A DNA stretch of 64,000 nucleotides, taken from positions 124,001 through 188,000 of the forward strand of contig NZ_BIMF01000010.1 in the NCBI RefSeq assembly GCF_004000945.1, written 5' to 3'. The translations under genes were made by a program, and so were the position numbers. Below the pieces are notes generated by a model. The model did not search any database and had not been told where the DNA came from. It saw nothing but the letters and a program-made list of their open reading frames with translations. Below are positions 51,081 through 59,800 of this stretch, piece after piece. Positions within the stretch are counted from its first letter, which is position 1. The number at the start of each line of letters is the position of its first letter. Origin of the DNA: Paenibacillus lautus NBRC 15380. Its GTDB lineage: Bacteria; Bacillota; Bacilli; Paenibacillales; Paenibacillaceae.

Positions 51081-52139
51081 ATGAAAAAGCTCGTCATTCT
51101 CGGCGGAGGCTATGGTGGTCTTGCCCTAATTCAAGAATTATTCAGCAGCTATCTTCCTCCGGACGTGGAGGTCGTGCTCATCGACCGCATGCCGTACCAA
51201 GGACTCAAAACCGAATATTACGCGCTGGCAGCAGGCACCGTGGCCGATACCGCCGTTCGTGTTAAATTCCCGGTGTATGACCGCCTCCAAATTGTATATG
51301 GTGAAGTCACATCCATTGATCTGGAGAAGAGGCTTGTTAACCTGACGAACAACGATCCCGTGGAATACGATCAACTCGCCATTGCTCTGGGATGTACGGA
51401 CCGTTATCATGGCGTACCGGGCGCTGAAGAATTCACGTTCAGCCTGCAATCTTTCTCTGCATCCCGGGAAACCTATTTGCACCTGAACAACCTCAGACCT
51501 TATGGTCATGTTCATATCATTGGCGGAGGCTTAAGCGGCATCGAACTCGCTGCCGATCTTCGTGAAAGCCGGCCTGACCTTAATATCGCCATCTTGGACC
51601 GGGGACAGCGGGTACTTTCTTCTTTTCCTAACCGTTTGTCTGCTTATATTCATCGCTGGTTTGAGGAACACCATGTGGATATCCACAGCGGTGTTTCCGT
51701 ATCCCGAGTCGAGAAGGACGCCGTGTACAATCTGGATGTGCCTATCGCAACCGACTTGGCTGTATGGACGGCGGGCATTCAGCCCGTAAAGGTCGTACAG
51801 GATCTCGATCTGCCAAAAGACCGCAGCGGACGCATTCTGCTGAACGAGTGGTATCAGGTTCCGTCCCATCCGGAAGTATATGTGATCGGCGACTGCGCCA
51901 GCCTCCCGTTCGTCCCGAGCGCGCAAGCGGCCGGGGCTCAAGCCGAGCAAGTGGGACATGTCATGAAAGCTATATGGCGTGAGGATACGCCAAAGGTATC
52001 TCCGCTGAAGCTCAAGGGAACCCTCGGCTCCCTCGGCAAACATGCAGGCTTTGGACTCATGGGCAGCACTTCGGTGCTGGGCCGGGTACCAAGGATATTG
52101 AAGAGCGGTGTTCTCTGGAAATCCAAGCGTCACTACTAG
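51081..52139 (+). CDS. yutJ: NADH dehydrogenase-like flavoprotein (YutJ-like)
   Basis: The 352-residue enzyme has FAD motif VILGGGYGGLALIQEL, NAD motif HIIGGGLSGIELAADL and DGxxx-type end block YVIGDCASLPFVPSAQAA. It is a second type II NADH dehydrogenase-like protein, shorter than the 41845 gene. B. subtilis has the same neighbour order with yuzB and yutI. The preferred electron acceptor is unclear. Confidence 0.88.
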   Translation: MKKLVILGGGYGGLALIQELFSSYLPPDVEVVLIDRMPYQGLKTEYYALAAGTVADTAVRVKFPVYDRLQIVYGEVTSIDLEKRLVNLTNNDPVEYDQLAIALGCTDRYHGVPGAEEFTFSLQSFSASRETYLHLNNLRPYGHVHIIGGGLSGIELAADLRESRPDLNIAILDRGQRVLSSFPNRLSAYIHRWFEEHHVDIHSGVSVSRVEKDAVYNLDVPIATDLAVWTAGIQPVKVVQDLDLPKDRSGRILLNEWYQVPSHPEVYVIGDCASLPFVPSAQAAGAQAEQVGHVMKAIWREDTPKVSPLKLKGTLGSLGKHAGFGLMGSTSVLGRVPRILKSGVLWKSKRHY

Positions 52140-52197
52140 CTCCCAGCAGGTTGCAGACGCTTTGTTGCTCCTTACGGAATATGCCAGGTATCCAGCG

Positions 52198-52446
52198 TCA
52201 GCTTTCCTCTTCGCTGTCCTGAAAGCTTTCGAGCCTAGCTTTGACAACGTCAAGCAGCTCTTCAGCCGTAGGGGCCTCGACCCATTCGCCATCCACATAA
52301 GCGAAGGGCATCAGGTAGCACTGGCCGCAGCTGGTCAGACAGCCGTATTCGATCACTTGACAATCGTACTCGGCTTCAAGCGTCTGCAGAACTTTATCCG
52401 TGCCGAAATAGGAATTGCTTGTGCAAAACTCAATGATAATGGACAT
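52198..52446 (-). CDS. yuzB: YuzB family (DUF1450) cysteine protein
   Basis: The 82-residue protein MSIIIEFCTSNSYFG with CTSN and CLTSCGQCY cysteines matches the DUF1450/YuzB family, thioredoxin-fold-like and proposed for redox or Fe-S roles. It is divergent from yutI, 82 bases away. Function inferred from family only. Confidence 0.88.
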   Translation of the reverse strand: MSIIIEFCTSNSYFGTDKVLQTLEAEYDCQVIEYGCLTSCGQCYLMPFAYVDGEWVEAPTAEELLDVVKARLESFQDSEEES

Positions 52447-52528
52447 TGTTATAAGACCTGCCTTAAGATTGGCATTTTATTTTGCCGGTTTATGTACTAT
52501 AATATAGGGAGGAAAGGAGTTGAACAAG

Positions 52529-52774
52529 ATGAGTGAAAACACGCAAACCACTGTATATGATGAAGTGGCTGAAGTGCTTGATAAACTTCGTCCGTTCCTG
52601 CAGCGCGACGGCGGTGACGTGGAACTGGTTGACGTTGAAGACGGCATCGTTAAGCTGAAATTGATGGGTGCATGCGGCAGCTGCCCTAGCTCCACCATTA
52701 CTCTGAAGGCAGGGATTGAACGCGCCCTGGTTGAAGAAGTAGAAGGCATTCAAGAAGTAGTTCAAGTATTCTAA
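52529..52774 (+). CDS. yutI: NifU C-terminal domain iron-sulfur scaffold (YutI)
   Basis: The 81-residue NifU-like protein has VEDGIVKLKLMGACGSCPSS with the CxxC cluster site. It is the stand-alone NifU C-terminal carrier that supports Fe-S assembly. Start ATG 52529 follows AAAGGAG by 9 bases (an earlier in-frame TTG is not needed). A strong terminator follows. Confidence 0.93.
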   Translation: MSENTQTTVYDEVAEVLDKLRPFLQRDGGDVELVDVEDGIVKLKLMGACGSCPSSTITLKAGIERALVEEVEGIQEVVQVF

Positions 52775-52790
52775 ATCTTCTTTAACTATA

Positions 52791-52830
52791 AAGAGTCTTG
52801 GTTCCCTCGTGGAATCAAGACTCTTTTTTT
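52791..52830 (+). terminator. Terminator after yutI
   Basis: AGAGTCTTG pairs with CAAGACTCT and is followed by TTTTTTT. Confidence 0.92.
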
Positions 52831-52889
52831 TGAGATTAAAGAATGTATAAGTTTTCAGCGAAGCGTAAGCAATTCTTTAATCGCATTTA

Positions 52890-52962
52890 TATGTTTTGGG
52901 GTCCCCTCAAAGTATTTGGAATAAGCATCGGAAGCATAGGCTCCACTTTGTGGAGCTATTTA
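52890..52962. repeat. Dispersed intergenic repeat, copy B
   Basis: Reverse-complement match to 2873-2946 with only four differences. It contains CTCCACTTTGTGGAG, a perfect palindrome, and TATGCTTCCGATG (reverse strand) also found at about 61288. It lies just downstream of an SDR gene end. Confidence 0.85.
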
Positions 52963-52974
52963 AAGAATGATATG

Positions 52975-53748
52975 TTATTCCGGTTTAATCAACGGGCGGA
53001 TCGGGTCCAGTCCGCCGGATATATCCATAATATTGCCGGTAATGAAATCCGACTTATCCAGGCATAAGTATTCGATCACTCTCGCAACGTCTTCCCCGCT
53101 TCCCGATCGTCCGCGCGGGGTCAGCCCATCTTGAATGCCTGACACTTCATCGATGGTCTTCTCTTTATTTGCTCCGCGGATGTCCCCCGGACATATCATA
53201 TTCACGGTGATTCCATACGGTGCTTCTTCCACCGCAAGCGTCTTCGTAAAGGAAACCAGGCCCACCTTGGCAGCCGCGTAGGCTGAACGTTGAGGCCACG
53301 CGCGGGCTTCTCCGGCATGTCCGAAACCGAAGTGGATGATGCGTCCCCACTTTTTCTCCCGCATGGCTGGCAGAACGCGGTGGTCCAGCAGCATGACGCC
53401 GGTTAAATTGCCATTCACCATATGTACGATTTCGTCGCGGCTGTACTCTGAGAACAGACGACGCTCCCGAATGAACGGTCCCGCATTATTAACAAGAATA
53501 TCGATGCCGCCCAGCCGCTCCTCCGTCTGATCGACCAATGAATACAGCTCACGTTCGCTGGCGATATCGGCTTTAATTGCAATGGATTTCACGCCAAACC
53601 CCTCAATCTCACGGGAAAGCGCCTCCGCTTCATCCTTGCTGTTTACATAATTTATAGCCAAATGACATCCCTGCCGGGCTAATGACAAAGCCGTCATTTT
53701 TCCCAAACCTGTCGCACTGCCTGTAATCAGCGCCACTTTTCCCTTCAA
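52975..53748 (-). CDS. Short-chain dehydrogenase/reductase (FabG-like)
   Basis: The 257-residue SDR has TGSATGLG (residues 9-16), NNAGPF, the active-site YAAAK, and ISGG near the C-terminus, as in the 3-oxoacyl reductase-like group. It overlaps no neighbours. A dispersed repeat lies right after its stop. The substrate cannot be assigned. Confidence 0.88.
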   Translation of the reverse strand: MKGKVALITGSATGLGKMTALSLARQGCHLAINYVNSKDEAEALSREIEGFGVKSIAIKADIASERELYSLVDQTEERLGGIDILVNNAGPFIRERRLFSEYSRDEIVHMVNGNLTGVMLLDHRVLPAMREKKWGRIIHFGFGHAGEARAWPQRSAYAAAKVGLVSFTKTLAVEEAPYGITVNMICPGDIRGANKEKTIDEVSGIQDGLTPRGRSGSGEDVARVIEYLCLDKSDFITGNIMDISGGLDPIRPLIKPE

Positions 53749-53839
53749 GGCTTTCCCTCCTCAGATGGATATCCTTCCTTCAGTATAAAAGATTTGATAA
53801 GGCCTAACAACTTGCAACCCGGCAGAGATGGGCGTAGAG

Positions 53840-53896
53840 ACAAAAAAAGAAAGGGCATATCCGTCAAGACCGATAAGTCTCTTTGGATAATGCCCT
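53840..53896 (-). terminator. Terminator after metQ
   Basis: GGGCATTATCC pairs with GGATATGCCC and is followed by TTTCTTTTTTT on the reverse strand. Confidence 0.85.
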
Positions 53897-53949
53897 CTCT
53901 TAAAATACGAAGAATTTATATTCAGCATGATCGAGCTTTGGAACTCGAA

Positions 53950-54792
53950 TTAGAATGCCGGGATGACAGCACCTTTGTACTCTTCTTCAATAAAGGTCTT
54001 CACGTCCTCGGAAGTCAGCGCCTTCGCCAATTTTTGAATAGCGTCGGAATCCTTGTTGTCCGGACGGGCTACCAGCAGGTTGGCATAAGGGTTCTCCTTG
54101 TCTTCGATAAAGAGCGCATCCTTTGTTGGGTCCAGTCCCGCTTCAAGCGCGTAGTTCGTGTTGATGACAGCCAGATCCAGCTCATCCAGCATACGAGGCA
54201 GCATGGCGGCTTCAACTTCCTTGAACTCCAGGTTCTTCGGATTTTCCACGATATCCTTGGCGGTAGCTTCAAGCTTGGTTTCATCATTCAGCTTAATTAC
54301 GCCGTTCTTGGACAGCAGCGTCAATGCACGGCCAGCATTAGAAGGATCATTCGGAATGGCTACAACCGCTCCATCCTTCAGGTCATCCACAGATGTAATG
54401 GTTTTGGAGTACGCACCCAGCGGCTCCACGTGAACGGCAATCACGGACTCCAGGTCCAGCTTGCGCTCTTTGATTTGGTTATCCAGGTAAGGCTTGTGCT
54501 GGAAGAAATTCGCGTCGATTTCTTTGGAATCCACTTGCGTATTCGGCAGCACATAATCCGTGAATTCTACGATTTCCAGGTTTACGCCCTCTTTTTCAAG
54601 CGCAGGTTTGATATGCTCGAGAATCTTGGCATGCGGTGATGGCGAAGCCCCTACTTTCAAGGTTACGGTCTCTTGACCGCCGCCTCCCGTTGTTCCCCCT
54701 GGCTCGGATGCGTTATCCGCAGGCTTGCTTCCGCATGCAGCCAGCACCGTAACCAGGGTCAAGCTGATCAATGCTAATGTCCATTTTTTCAT
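53950..54792 (-). CDS. metQ: Methionine ABC transporter substrate-binding lipoprotein
   Basis: The 280-residue lipoprotein has a lipobox VLAACGSK (Cys at about 20) and the NLPA core VGASPSPHAKILEHIKPALE and VEFTDYVLPN. MetQ captures methionine outside the cell and hands it to MetI. Third gene of metNIQ. Confidence 0.96.
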   Translation of the reverse strand: MKKWTLALISLTLVTVLAACGSKPADNASEPGGTTGGGGQETVTLKVGASPSPHAKILEHIKPALEKEGVNLEIVEFTDYVLPNTQVDSKEIDANFFQHKPYLDNQIKERKLDLESVIAVHVEPLGAYSKTITSVDDLKDGAVVAIPNDPSNAGRALTLLSKNGVIKLNDETKLEATAKDIVENPKNLEFKEVEAAMLPRMLDELDLAVINTNYALEAGLDPTKDALFIEDKENPYANLLVARPDNKDSDAIQKLAKALTSEDVKTFIEEEYKGAVIPAF

Positions 54793-54859
54793 TCTAAAAC
54801 TCTCCCTCCGAAAAATATATTATTTATATGTTGTCTTCCTTGAAGCCTCATCAATCCCG

Positions 54860-55528
54860 TTATTTTCTTGTAAAATGCCGCACTAGGCGATCTCCTGCCA
54901 TTTGCAGCAGCTGTACCAGCACGATCATCAACACAACGGCCAGAATCATGATCTCGGTCTCATAACGGTAATAGCCATACTTGATGGCCAAATCCCCTAA
55001 TCCGCCGCCCCCGACTTGACCGGACATCGCGGTATAAGATACCAGGGTTACAATCGTGATGGTCATCCCCGCCAGTAGGCCCGGACGTGCCTCCGGGAGG
55101 AGAACCCTCCATACGATTTGGCTTGTCGAGGAGCCCATGGCATGAGCCGCCTCAATCACGCCTTTATCCACTTCATTCAAAGCCGTTTCTACGAGCCTGG
55201 CGAAGAATGGCGCAGCGCCGATCACGAGCGGCGGAATGGTTCCCAGCACGCCATACGAAACACCTACGAGCGACTTCGTAATCGGGATCATCGCAACGAT
55301 CAGAATAATGAATGGAACCGAACGCAGGATGTTCACAATGAACGACAGGATCGTGTAACCGAAGCGCACCAAACCGGATGTAGATCTTGCAGCCATGTAG
55401 AGCAGCACGCCAACCGGCAGTCCGATGATGAAACTGAACAATGCCGAAGCCCCCAGCATCCGAAGGGTATCCAATGTTGCCGTCCATATCTCTTTCCAGT
55501 CGATCTGGGTAAAATCAAGCCCGAACAT
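54860..55528 (-). CDS. metI: Methionine ABC transporter permease
   Basis: The 222-residue permease has five to six helices and the EAA-loop EAAHAMGSSTSQIVWRVLLP. Its start overlaps the metN stop by 1 base (TAATG), indicating tight coupling. Confidence 0.95.
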   Translation of the reverse strand: MFGLDFTQIDWKEIWTATLDTLRMLGASALFSFIIGLPVGVLLYMAARSTSGLVRFGYTILSFIVNILRSVPFIILIVAMIPITKSLVGVSYGVLGTIPPLVIGAAPFFARLVETALNEVDKGVIEAAHAMGSSTSQIVWRVLLPEARPGLLAGMTITIVTLVSYTAMSGQVGGGGLGDLAIKYGYYRYETEIMILAVVLMIVLVQLLQMAGDRLVRHFTRK

Positions 55529-56544
55529 TAATGAATCACCTCCACGTCTAATCCTTGTTCCAGCAGCTTCCGGATCGTATCTTCGATGGCACGCTCTTCC
55601 CCTTCGAAACGAACGATGAGCTGGCCATACGGCGTTTCTTTGATCGTGGAGATCGTGCCCTGCAGAATTGCAAAATTCACGCCCGTCTCATGGACGGTAT
55701 GGGACAGAATCGATTCGTACGTTTTCGATCCAAGAAACGTAATCTGCACCGCCTTTGAAGGTCCGTTCGCCTGGCCCTGAATGGCCAGCCGCAGCGCTTC
55801 GCCGCTGTCCATCTCCTGGCGGATAAATTCCTGGGTCACTTCATGCTTCGGCTTCAGGAACACTTCCGTTACCGGCCCTTGCTCCACAATGCCACCCTGA
55901 TGAATGACGGCGACCCGGTCGCATATGCTCTGAATCACATGCATCTCATGGGTAATCAGCACGATCGTCAAATGAAACTTTTTATTAATGTCCAGCAGCA
56001 GGCGCAGGATCGAATCGGTCGTCTGCGGGTCTAGCGCTGAAGTGGCCTCGTCACACAGCAGCACTTCGGGATCGCTTGCGAGCGCTCTGGCTATGCCGAC
56101 CCGCTGCTTCTGACCGCCTGATAGCTGGGACGGGTATTTGTCCCGATGCGCCTCCAAGCCGACCAAAGCCAACAGTTCGGATACCTTGCGTTCCATTTCA
56201 GCCTTCGGCGTCTTGATCAGACGCAGCGGAAACGCAATGTTATCGTACACCGTCGCGGAAGATAACAGGTTAAAGTGCTGAAAAATCATGCCGATTTTGC
56301 GGCGTTCCGTCTGAAGCTGCTTCTTGCCAAGCGACGTTAAGTTCTTACCATTCACCCACACCTCGCCCGAGGTGGGACGCTCCAACAAATTGATACAACG
56401 GATCAATGTACTTTTACCTGCACCGGAGTGTCCGATCACTCCGAAAATTTCTCCTTTTTCAATCGACAAATCCAATTCGGACAACGCAGTGGTTAAGGTT
56501 CCGGCTTTTCCGTACTGCTTCGTCAATTGCTTGAGCTCAATCAA
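55528..56544 (-). CDS. metN: Methionine ABC transporter ATPase
   Basis: The 338-residue ATPase has Walker A GHSGAGKST, LSGGQKQRV, Walker B VLLCDEATSALDP, and a C-terminal NIL domain that senses methionine. First gene of metNIQ, downstream of a SAM-I riboswitch. Confidence 0.96.
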   Translation of the reverse strand: MIELKQLTKQYGKAGTLTTALSELDLSIEKGEIFGVIGHSGAGKSTLIRCINLLERPTSGEVWVNGKNLTSLGKKQLQTERRKIGMIFQHFNLLSSATVYDNIAFPLRLIKTPKAEMERKVSELLALVGLEAHRDKYPSQLSGGQKQRVGIARALASDPEVLLCDEATSALDPQTTDSILRLLLDINKKFHLTIVLITHEMHVIQSICDRVAVIHQGGIVEQGPVTEVFLKPKHEVTQEFIRQEMDSGEALRLAIQGQANGPSKAVQITFLGSKTYESILSHTVHETGVNFAILQGTISTIKETPYGQLIVRFEGEERAIEDTIRKLLEQGLDVEVIH

Positions 56545-56592
56545 TCCGATAATCCTCCTTTTTCCGTAGCTTCATATCTATTTACCCAAAAG

Positions 56593-56634
56593 AAAAGAGC
56601 CTCTTTTTGTAGAATCAAAAAGGGCCCTCTTTAC
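56593..56634 (-). terminator. SAM riboswitch terminator
   Basis: CTTTTTG/CAAAAAG with flanking GAG/CTC pairs, followed by TTTTCTTTT on the reverse strand, between the aptamer and metN. Confidence 0.75.
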
Positions 56635-56649
56635 GTAAAAGTCAACGCC

Positions 56650-56800
56650 TTTTCTCATCTGTCAAAGCCAAGGGGTATCCTGTAGCTTTGAAGGAATTAG
56701 CACCATGTCACTCCAAGCGTCACTGCGTTAAGCAATTACACGCTGGAGTCGGTTGCCGGGCTTCATCGGGCCTGTCCCTCCGCCTCTCTCGATAAGAAAA
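56650..56800 (-). ncRNA. SAM-I (S-box) riboswitch
   Basis: On the reverse strand the S-box signature appears in order: CTTATCGAGAGAGGCGGAGG, GACAGGCCCGATGAAGCCC, GGCAACCG, GGTGCTAATTCC and closing GACAGATGAG. This is the SAM-I aptamer. High SAM should terminate metNIQ transcription. Confidence 0.96.
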
Positions 56801-56919
56801 CATCGATATGAAATTTTTCCGATTAATTTGATCTGATTTAATAACATTTAATGAATGCAATAGTTAGTATAGATTCTTTTCAGGTTTTTGTCAAAAGGAA
56901 TTTCATGGCGATTTTGTGC

Positions 56920-57999
56920 CTAAGCCCTGACTCCATTTTTCCCCCACAGTTCGTTCGTATATTTATAAGAAGCCGCTAGACTCCGGCATACCATATCGAC
57001 ACCCTGTTTGAGATCGTCCAGGTGCTGATCGATATCCTCCAGCTCAATCTTGTCCGACAGCCCTTGATGACGCTGCCATAAATCATCCTGCATCTCGGAG
57101 TTCATGTAATGGATTTCAGCGTTGCGCCGTTTCCGAAGTGTGTTCAGCGGTGTTTTGTAACGTTCCTTGATCGCTTCCAGCTCTTTGGCCAGCTCTCCGT
57201 GGGCCTTCAGGAATTTAAACTGCCGCAGGACCGTAAAATAAGAGAAATGTGCCTTCACCTTGGAGGTATGAAGATCGTACAAATCGTTCAACACCGTCCC
57301 CAGCTTGTCAAGGATCGAGAATACGCGTATGAAGCCGTTTTTGTAAAAATACACATATCGTTGATATTCCCCTTGCTCCTGAATCGACATGTCATCGATG
57401 TAACCCGATTTGACCGATTGACTGAAATGCCTTGCCGCATTCCAGCTCTGTTCCAGCTCATCCAGGGAAACGATCAACCCCCGGGTCCAAATCTCAAGCT
57501 TACGAAAGTCATGCGTCGGATCCTGATCTTTCTCCATTTCCTTCTGCAGCAGCCGAGTTGTCTTGACCATCGATTCGATGGCTTCCTCAAGCAGTCCGTT
57601 ATTGTGCCGGGGCTGTTCCCCAAGTAACATTCGAAGCATGGCGGTACCCCCTCGCGTCATCAAATTAATCTTGGTTCTTCTTGGACCGCTATTTGTCAAA
57701 ATAGTGATTCCACCGCGTTTAACCGTCTTCACGATATCCTCACGCGGGAATAACTCATCCGGGTATCCCGGTTTCATTCGTGTGTCAATGACCAGAGGAT
57801 CGTTCTCATAGAATGCCCACGAAACGACCAGACAACCCCCACAGAATGGAGCGACTTGAGATATCCCCGGGATATCGGCTTCGTCAATCTTAATAAATAT
57901 AAACAAATCCGCTGCCGAATCAAACGTTTCCAGTACCGCTTCGTGCCTCTCCCTGAAATCGGACAGGTTGAACGGACGGTTGGACGGTTGGTATATCAA
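56920..57999 (-). CDS. HEPN-like protein (possible Cthe_2314 family)
   Basis: The 359-residue protein has an alpha/beta N-terminal part and a mostly helical C-terminal half. The motif KRRNAEIHYMNSEM fits the HEPN RNase signature R-x4-H (RNAEIH). HEPN domains often act as metal-independent RNases in toxin or defence systems, but not all are active. No antitoxin partner is adjacent. The start at TTG 57999 is weak (GAGAGGG only 2 bases away), so the N-terminus is uncertain. The call rests on one motif and general form. Confidence 0.55.
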   Translation of the reverse strand: MIYQPSNRPFNLSDFRERHEAVLETFDSAADLFIFIKIDEADIPGISQVAPFCGGCLVVSWAFYENDPLVIDTRMKPGYPDELFPREDIVKTVKRGGITILTNSGPRRTKINLMTRGGTAMLRMLLGEQPRHNNGLLEEAIESMVKTTRLLQKEMEKDQDPTHDFRKLEIWTRGLIVSLDELEQSWNAARHFSQSVKSGYIDDMSIQEQGEYQRYVYFYKNGFIRVFSILDKLGTVLNDLYDLHTSKVKAHFSYFTVLRQFKFLKAHGELAKELEAIKERYKTPLNTLRKRRNAEIHYMNSEMQDDLWQRHQGLSDKIELEDIDQHLDDLKQGVDMVCRSLAASYKYTNELWGKNGVRA

Positions 58000-58103
58000 T
58001 TCCCTCTCTATACAACAAAGCCCTCGAACGCTGGCTCGGGGACTTTGCTTACATATGTTGCCTTACATTCGATCTCTTTGTTTCATGGTTTTTGCTTCTT
58101 TAC

Positions 58104-59078
58104 TTATACGATCTTTTCACGAGGCATGTTATGACCCGGCCGCATTTCAGCTTCAAGCGGCTTGCTAAGCTGCCATACCCGGACACTTAAATAACAGAGT
58201 ACGCCGAATAAGGCCGAGATCAGCAGTGTATGTCCCAGTGCGGAGAATACGTAAACCTCCTCGTTATGCATCGTTGCCATAATGAGGGCGCCGCTAAACA
58301 CCTGCAGCAGACAGAGCACGGTTGCCGAGATGCCCAGCATCTGTATCTCCCGGTTGTCGCGGTTGCGCCAATATGCAAAATGCCCCATCACCGCCACCAC
58401 GATCAGCAGCAGAAGCGCTGCCACCCGGTGCATAAAAGCGATGCCGACTCCACCGCTCAGCTCCGGGATCACTTCCCCGTTACACAGCGGCCAGCCGGAG
58501 CAGCCTTCCCGGGAATCGGTGTGGCTAACGAATGCACCAATGTAAACGACGATATAGCTATACAGGGTTGTGCCCCAGACTAGATTACGGAAACCCTTGC
58601 TTACCCGAGGCAGACGCTCCAAGTCTACGGGCCCCTTCGCCTGTTCTACCCGCCGCATACCCAGGGCCAGCATGACGGAGCTCGCAAAAGCAATTAGCGA
58701 GAAGCCAAAATGCAGCGCCATAATCGCAGCCGATTGAGGCTTAACCACCGCTAGCGCCCCCATGATCGCCTGCACCACGACGAATACCGAGGTCCCGATA
58801 ACATAAGCCATCAAATCCCGGCGATCCCGCTTGTACTTCCAGAACGCAATCAGCGAAGCCAGCGCCGCCAAACCCGCCATTCCGCTGACAGCCCGGTGGG
58901 AATACTCAATCATGGAGGATACCGTGTAAGCGGGAACAAATTTACCATTGCACAGCGGCCATTCCTGACCACAACCGAGTCCCGAGCCCGTCTTTGTCAC
59001 AACCATGCCCCCGAACGTCGCGCAGAACATAATTAAGCATGTTATGTAGCTCAGCCATTTTAATTGTTTATCATTCAC
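58104..59078 (-). CDS. ctaA: Heme A synthase
   Basis: The 324-residue protein has about eight helices and paired cysteines (CGQEWPLC and CSGWPLC) and the histidine-bearing helices IEYSHRAVSG and IAFMHRVAAL. CtaA oxidises the C8 methyl of heme O to a formyl, giving heme A for cytochrome oxidase. GTG start behind AGGTGAGA. It connects with hemQ in respiratory heme supply. No ctaB is seen here. Confidence 0.94.
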   Translation of the reverse strand: MNDKQLKWLSYITCLIMFCATFGGMVVTKTGSGLGCGQEWPLCNGKFVPAYTVSSMIEYSHRAVSGMAGLAALASLIAFWKYKRDRRDLMAYVIGTSVFVVVQAIMGALAVVKPQSAAIMALHFGFSLIAFASSVMLALGMRRVEQAKGPVDLERLPRVSKGFRNLVWGTTLYSYIVVYIGAFVSHTDSREGCSGWPLCNGEVIPELSGGVGIAFMHRVAALLLLIVVAVMGHFAYWRNRDNREIQMLGISATVLCLLQVFSGALIMATMHNEEVYVFSALGHTLLISALFGVLCYLSVRVWQLSKPLEAEMRPGHNMPREKIV

Positions 59079-59262
59079 TTATCTCACCTGCTGCTCATAT
59101 TCACTATTTAAACCTTTACAGGATCGCATCGTACACAGTCCACATTTCATTATACCTGATTCTACGGCTACGGTCACTTGAGCGATTGTGACAAAATGTT
59201 CAAAAATGAGAAAAACCTTCATGATGCAGGTACTTGACTTCGTAGCCCTACCTCTATCCGAT

Positions 59263-59308
59263 ATGTAAAACAACACCGCCGCCAGTTATAGATCAAGGCG
59301 GCGGTGCT
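59263..59308 (-). terminator. Terminator after the thioredoxin-like gene
   Basis: GCACCGCCGCC pairs with GGCGGCGGTGTTG and is followed by TTTTAC on the reverse strand. Confidence 0.8.
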
Positions 59309-59318
59309 ATGGTCACTC

Positions 59319-59663
59319 TTACTTATGAATCGTACTGTATACGTCCACGGCACGCTGCAGGAAATCTTCAATCTCCTCGCGCGATTTGCGGAGTTTGTTA
59401 ACGTAGCGAACCAGCTCACGTCCATCGGAATATGCAACAAAGCTGGGGATCCCCAAAATATTTTGCTGCTGACTCACGTCACCCACAGCATCGACGTCAA
59501 CCTCTACCAGAGTCAATTGGTTTGAGAACTTCGTCTCAACCTCCGGCATGAATGGATCGATAAACTTGCAATCGCCGCACCAGTCTGCTTTAAATACGGC
59601 AACAGTCAGTCGCGGAGACTGGATTGCAACCTGAAATTCTGTTTCTGAAGTGATTTTTTCCAT
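59319..59663 (-). CDS. Thioredoxin-like protein with CGDC site
   Basis: The 114-residue protein has the thioredoxin fold and an active site ADWCGDCKF (CGDC in place of CGPC), cis-proline in LGIPSF, and a charged tail. The Asp may change redox potential. Such proteins are found in bacilli (YtpP-like). Role unassigned. A terminator follows. Confidence 0.88.
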   Translation of the reverse strand: MEKITSETEFQVAIQSPRLTVAVFKADWCGDCKFIDPFMPEVETKFSNQLTLVEVDVDAVGDVSQQQNILGIPSFVAYSDGRELVRYVNKLRKSREEIEDFLQRAVDVYSTIHK

Positions 59664-59800
59664 TGATTATCTCCCCTTTACGTCGAATTCCTTCACCCTT
59701 AGTGAATCAAAATGTTGAGTGGAAGTCAAATTTTAGAGCATACTGACATTATGATGTTCACAGGCTGGGATTAACCATTAGAAAGTGCAGGTGACCCCGA

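Noticed and set aside
52843..53067. A 74-residue forward frame after yutI
   Set aside because: It is made of repeat copy B plus the antisense end of the SDR gene, and a terminator precedes it.
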